Positions 60,346 through 64,000 of a stretch of DNA of 64,000 nt are shown piece after piece. Below the pieces are notes generated by a model. The model made no database searches, had not been told where the DNA came from, and saw only the letters and a list, made by a program, of their open reading frames with translations. The translations under genes were made by a program, and so were the position numbers. The stretch is from Xiphydria camelus (lineage: Eukaryota > Arthropoda > Insecta > Hymenoptera > Xiphydriidae). The stretch's first letter is position 1, and each line of letters begins with the position of its first letter. Where the stretch lies: the NCBI GenBank assembly GCA_963678675.1, contig OY783196.1, positions 28,746,827 to 28,810,826 on the forward strand, read 5' to 3'.

Positions 60346-62164
60346 CATACCCCCGAAGATTTTTACCGTCTATCGCCGGGCTGACCGAGTGACCCCACGC
60401 GCGACGTCGTCGATCCTCACCAACCCGCATCCATTCCGCTTCGCCTAACCGTCGCGCGCGACGGAAATTCCAGAGAGCCTCTATTTTCAGACAGCGACTG
60501 GATCTTCGATCGCGCGCGTCCGCGTTAGCGGCCGTTTTCGTTACGCGGCTGGACTTACGCCAATCTCGCCGTCGACGGCGACCCGGTACGGCTCGAGAGT
60601 TTGCATCGTCTGGTCGCGCGTTCGATACGAGCGCGCGCGCGTACAGCACCGGCGGCAATAAGGGTACAGCGAATGTGGTGGGAAACAAAGAGAAGAGAAG
60701 AGTGCGCGGTATGGATATCTCGTAACACCGTCGAATTGTCGATTTATCTCGAATTCTAGAAGAAGTGTTGACTTTTATGATCATCGCGAAAGAAAAGGAA
60801 AAAGAAAACAAACGTAACGAGGCGCCGTGCAGTTTCACGGCGTCCCTACGGCGACCGCCGAGGACGATCCACTGCGGGGATCATTCGCCCACCTCCCCCC
60901 CCCCCCCGCCGAGAGAAGAGAGGCCAGAAAGGGCAAGGACGCGACGAATCTCGCCACCTCGAGCGTGACGGCAGTTTTCCTAAATTATTGCAGAACTCGA
61001 GCGCGCTATTAACGCTTTCGCGGAAGCTAACCCACCCAACTTGACGGATAACCCCGAAGATTTATGAAGGTCTATCTATCGGTGGACGTCCGACGCTTTG
61101 TCGGGGATTGGAGGGTCGAAGTTCGGGCCGTACGCTTTTCGGTCCCCCGCTCTCTCGACGACGAGGGAATCGAGAAGCGCTGCGCTTCGAGCGAAAGTGC
61201 CGCGATTTCCGGATTGCGATTGAGCGGGTTTGAAAAATGAGAAATCCGCGGGGGAAGCGTTTTGTTCGGCGGGGAGAGCTTCCTCGATCAGTTGGAAATT
61301 CGCTGAATTTCACGTCCGACGCGCTGTCGTTTCGAGATACGACGGACGCTTGGCTTTGGTCGGCAAAATTGGGGGCTTCGATCGCGATAAAATCGTGCCA
61401 CCTCTCCCCTCGAGTGAGTAAATAAATAAATAAAGGTTCCCTCGTAAATGGCAAAATCACGCGCTCGATCGTCACGTGAGAATTACGACGCGGCGCGGTA
61501 TCGGCGCGTTCGGTTGCGCCGAGGGTGCATAAAATTTCAGTCGACCGACTGATCTGCATACAGCGCAGCGACGACGCGAGCCAGCGCCGCGCCTCGTTAG
61601 CGCGATCGACTGCTCGGGTCTGTCGAGAGCGCGCGATATCAGGAGTTTTAGGCTCGCTCAGCGACATTCGTTTCTCCATCGTCGCGAGAATTCTTCCCAC
61701 CGCGGGTCCGCGATCGATAGCCGAGCACGTACACCTACACCCACCTCCACCCGAGAACGCGGCGCATGATATCGCGCGAACCGCGCGATCCGAACGCGGC
61801 CGCCCCTCGCGAGCGTTCCTCGTTCGACTCTATCGATCCTCTTTCACATTCCCTGTCTCTCTCCCGCCCTGCACCCAAAAAAAGAACAGACGAAAACGCA
61901 TGGGAAATGGAGACGCGTACGTATCGCGTACTTTTTCGCGGGGTTCGGATACTCTGCAAACCGCTGTACACTGAAACACGACACGAGGAAATGCGCTTTA
62001 TATTTTGCCATAAATGGATTTCATGGTGGCAACCGGGGAACCGAATGACCGCGAGATATAAAGCGCGTCATCTCGCACATCGTGTGACGTCGATGCATCA
62101 TCGCATTGTACGGAACGTAATAAAATGCGAATCGTTTGAAAATAAAAGAAAAAGAATCTAGATC
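60346..62164. other. GC-rich region without recognised gene
   Basis: No supported gene. Contains a C11-like homopolymer near 60896–60908 and a short (AAAT)n run near 61420. A compositional decline toward AT begins at about 61.98 kb, before MITE copy 2. Confidence 0.35.
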
Positions 62165-62370
62165 GGGTCTGAATTTATTCGCCAGGAGAAGAACTTGCGA
62201 ATCGCTATTATCTAGTTATCTGTAAACTTTTGGCTCCTTTTTGTGTAATACTTCTCTTTGAAGGTTATATTTCAATCTACAGCAAAGTCTTATATCGATA
62301 TAGGCAAAAAGTTCGTAAATAATGAAATGACAGTGATTGAAGTTTCTTTCTCGGCGAGTAAGTCCAGACA
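62165..62370. mobile_element. Foldback MITE, family A, copy 2
   Basis: About 206 bp. The right arm in reverse complement (GGACTTACTCGCCGAGAAAG) and the left arm (TGAATTTATTCGCCAGGAGA) match copies 1 and 3 with more divergence. The centre has TATCGATATAGGC as in copy 3. The most decayed of the three copies. Confidence 0.75.
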
Positions 62371-63152
62371 CATACCGTACGCATGCGTGCGGCGTGCATT
62401 CGTTCCGCGACGAGGGAATAAAGAAACGATCGGTCGTCGTATCGACGACGAGGAACGGAAGTCCCGAAGAGGTAACGAGGGAGGCTCAAAACCGCCATCG
62501 CACAGTCATCTCGAGTTTCTCTGTGAAAAGGATGTTATAACAACCCCCGCGCGTACAGCCGCGGCGGAGCATTTGCGCGCGCGCAAGAATCGAACGTACT
62601 CCCCTTCCCGCCCCCGACGCTCCTGTAAGGAAAGAAGAAAGAGGGAAGGGAAGCGTAGGTCAGTTGACGCGTTCGAAACGGATACGCTTGACTCATCGCG
62701 GGAACGAGGCACCGTATGCGCTTTTGCATACATTGTATACCCGTAGTTTGCATAAATACGAGTCGTGTATGCATCGCTCGTCCGTCGAATATTCCGCGAA
62801 AGTTCTCCCCAACGAGGCGAGGCGTGTGACGACGTCGACGAATCGATGCGAGTATCGATAAGAGGAAACGAGAGAGAGAGAGAGACGAGTTCGAGGGTAC
62901 GGATGAAAATTGAATTTCAGACGGCGGAGAATGTGTGCCGCGGCGTTCTCCTCGCATGGGAATGCACATCCTGCTTTCCGTACGGATACGCGTATATGCA
63001 AGGTCGGTGCGAGGATGCAGCCTGCAGATACGCCGCGGTGGGTGCGTATAGTCACGGCTGAGGGGCTGCGAATCATTAACCGATGTACGGTGTACGGCTC
63101 AACTTCGAGTCGTTCACTGAACGCTATTGAAATACAGTCTAGAATGTACATT
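62371..63152. other. Region between MITE copy 2 and the inverted-repeat pair
   Basis: No gene recognised. A short GA microsatellite lies at about 62871–62885. Confidence 0.35.
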
Positions 63153-63238
63153 ATACGGAGACGGCACGCGGATGGGGTACTTGGGGAACGTGTGAGTGCG
63201 AGTGAGAACACACGGTGACGGCATAAGAGCCTTTCTGT
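63153..63238. repeat. Left arm of an ~86-bp inverted-repeat pair
   Basis: Contains GAACGTGTGAGTGCGAGTGA followed by GAACACACGGTGACGGCATA. It is repeated almost exactly, inverted, at 63625–63711; the central ~45 bp differ at one position. The spacer of about 386 bp is AT-rich and non-coding. Confidence 0.88.
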
Positions 63239-63624
63239 TGCACACAACCGAACAGACTAGCATGATCGTCACAACGTTCACACAAATTACAATACATAAT
63301 TGATCGTTCTGACGTCAACGTTTATTTTTCCACATGAGCCTAAGGAAATAATTTTAAAAATCATTAGATTTACATCACGTGTTTCGAAATATAATCGCTG
63401 TATTTACCGCAGCAACATATTTACGAAGAATTGTGCACATGTCGAATAAATGTTTAGCATTTTATTCGAATAGTTTAAAATCGTTTAATGACACAAATAG
63501 GCTTGCTCAGTGATGACTCATTGAGCGCACAACCTAGATGCATCTAACGAGTCGATACAACCTAAAGTTGTTGAACAATTTATGTGCATTTGTCTACCTG
63601 GACAATTTTCTGGACAAGTTCGAG

Positions 63625-63711
63625 ACAGAGAGGCTCTTATGCCGTCACCGTGTGTTCTCGCTCGCACTCACACGTTCCCTAGGTAACCCCGTCTTCGTAC
63701 TGCCTCCGTAT
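63625..63711. repeat. Right arm of the ~86-bp inverted-repeat pair
   Basis: Reverse complement of 63153–63238 with few differences. It ends 12 bp before MITE family A copy 3, so the two structures are adjacent or nested. Could be the long terminal repeat of a foldback element of about 560 bp or a local inverted duplication. Confidence 0.88.
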
Positions 63712-63723
63712 GTATATCATATA

Positions 63724-63928
63724 TGAGGCTAAATTTACTCGCCAGGAAAGAAACTTCAATCGCCATTATCTCATTACCTATGAGCTTTTGGCTCATATTT
63801 GTATAACACTTTTTTGAAGATTACATTTTCATCTACAATAAAGTCTTACATCGATATAGGCCAAAAGTTTACAGATAATGAGATAATAGCGATTAGAGTT
63901 TCGTTCCTAACGAGTAAGTTTAGCCTCA
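63724..63928. mobile_element. Foldback MITE, family A, copy 3 (best preserved)
   Basis: About 205 bp. The left end TGAGGCTAAATTTACTCGCC pairs with the right end (reverse complement TGAGGCTAAACTTACTCGTT). The arms extend about 90 bp each, through AAAGAAACT…CAATCGC.ATTATCTCATTA and on to GAGCTTTTGG. The loop contains TCGATATAGG. No coding capacity. Being the least diverged, it gives the best picture of the family. Confidence 0.85.
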
Positions 63929-64000
63929 CATGGCGTAAACCACATCCTAGCTACGATCCCGTGTACCAGGAATAAAGGGCGGTCGTCCGATGTTTACACG

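Noticed and set aside
1..64000. CRISPR arrays, prokaryotic operons, rRNA genes
   Set aside because: No regularly spaced repeats or rRNA-like sequence; spliced insect-type genes throughout exclude a prokaryotic origin.

Overview
The window looks like nuclear DNA of an arthropod, most likely a hymenopteran insect such as an ant or bee. Genes are split by short GT–AG introns, mostly 60–140 bp. The set includes a ZAD-type zinc-finger protein (a domain typical of arthropods) and a MADF protein. It also includes arthropod-like RpL32 and a decayed mariner transposon. The species assignment is inference. Exons were joined by hand using splice sites, reading phase and recalled family sequences; no search was run.

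Left part (1–17.1 kb) is compact housekeeping and genome-maintenance DNA. RpL32 (minus, cut by the window edge) lies head to head with PUS3, a tRNA pseudouridine synthase. Next come ATRIP (DNA-damage checkpoint) and, convergent with it, ZCRB1 (minor-spliceosome U11/U12 protein). ZCRB1 is divergent from DCAF1, the substrate receptor of CUL4–DDB1 ubiquitin ligases. PUS3, ATRIP and ZCRB1 assemble into full-length in-frame models. DCAF1 has one unresolved splice junction near 14.95 kb.

Middle part (18–36 kb): a very large ZAD/C2H2 zinc-finger gene (about 2,296 residues, about 32 fingers, long acidic tail) with a 4.2 kb GC-rich first intron. It converges on a minus-strand gene whose C-terminal half resembles the RNA polymerase I subunit RPA34/POLR1G but which carries a roughly 695-residue N-terminal extension.

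Right part (36–64 kb): a single-pass membrane protein with a small cysteine-rich ectodomain (minus), a two-exon MADF transcription-factor-like gene (plus), an internally deleted mariner element, and an apparently intronless seven-transmembrane PRRT3/4-like gene (minus). From about 53 kb to the end the DNA is GC- and CpG-rich with no recognisable gene. It holds short non-autonomous elements: a hAT-like element, a 150-bp foldback element, three copies of one ~205-bp foldback MITE family, and an unnamed pair of ~86-bp inverted repeats.

The genes do not form one pathway. The nearest to a theme is nuclear housekeeping: translation, tRNA modification, checkpoint, splicing, ubiquitin ligase and Pol I. 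I found no convincing new multi-gene system. The best leads are the extended RPA34-like protein, the repeated three-finger module, the altered DDB1-binding motif in DCAF1, and the membrane receptor-like gene.
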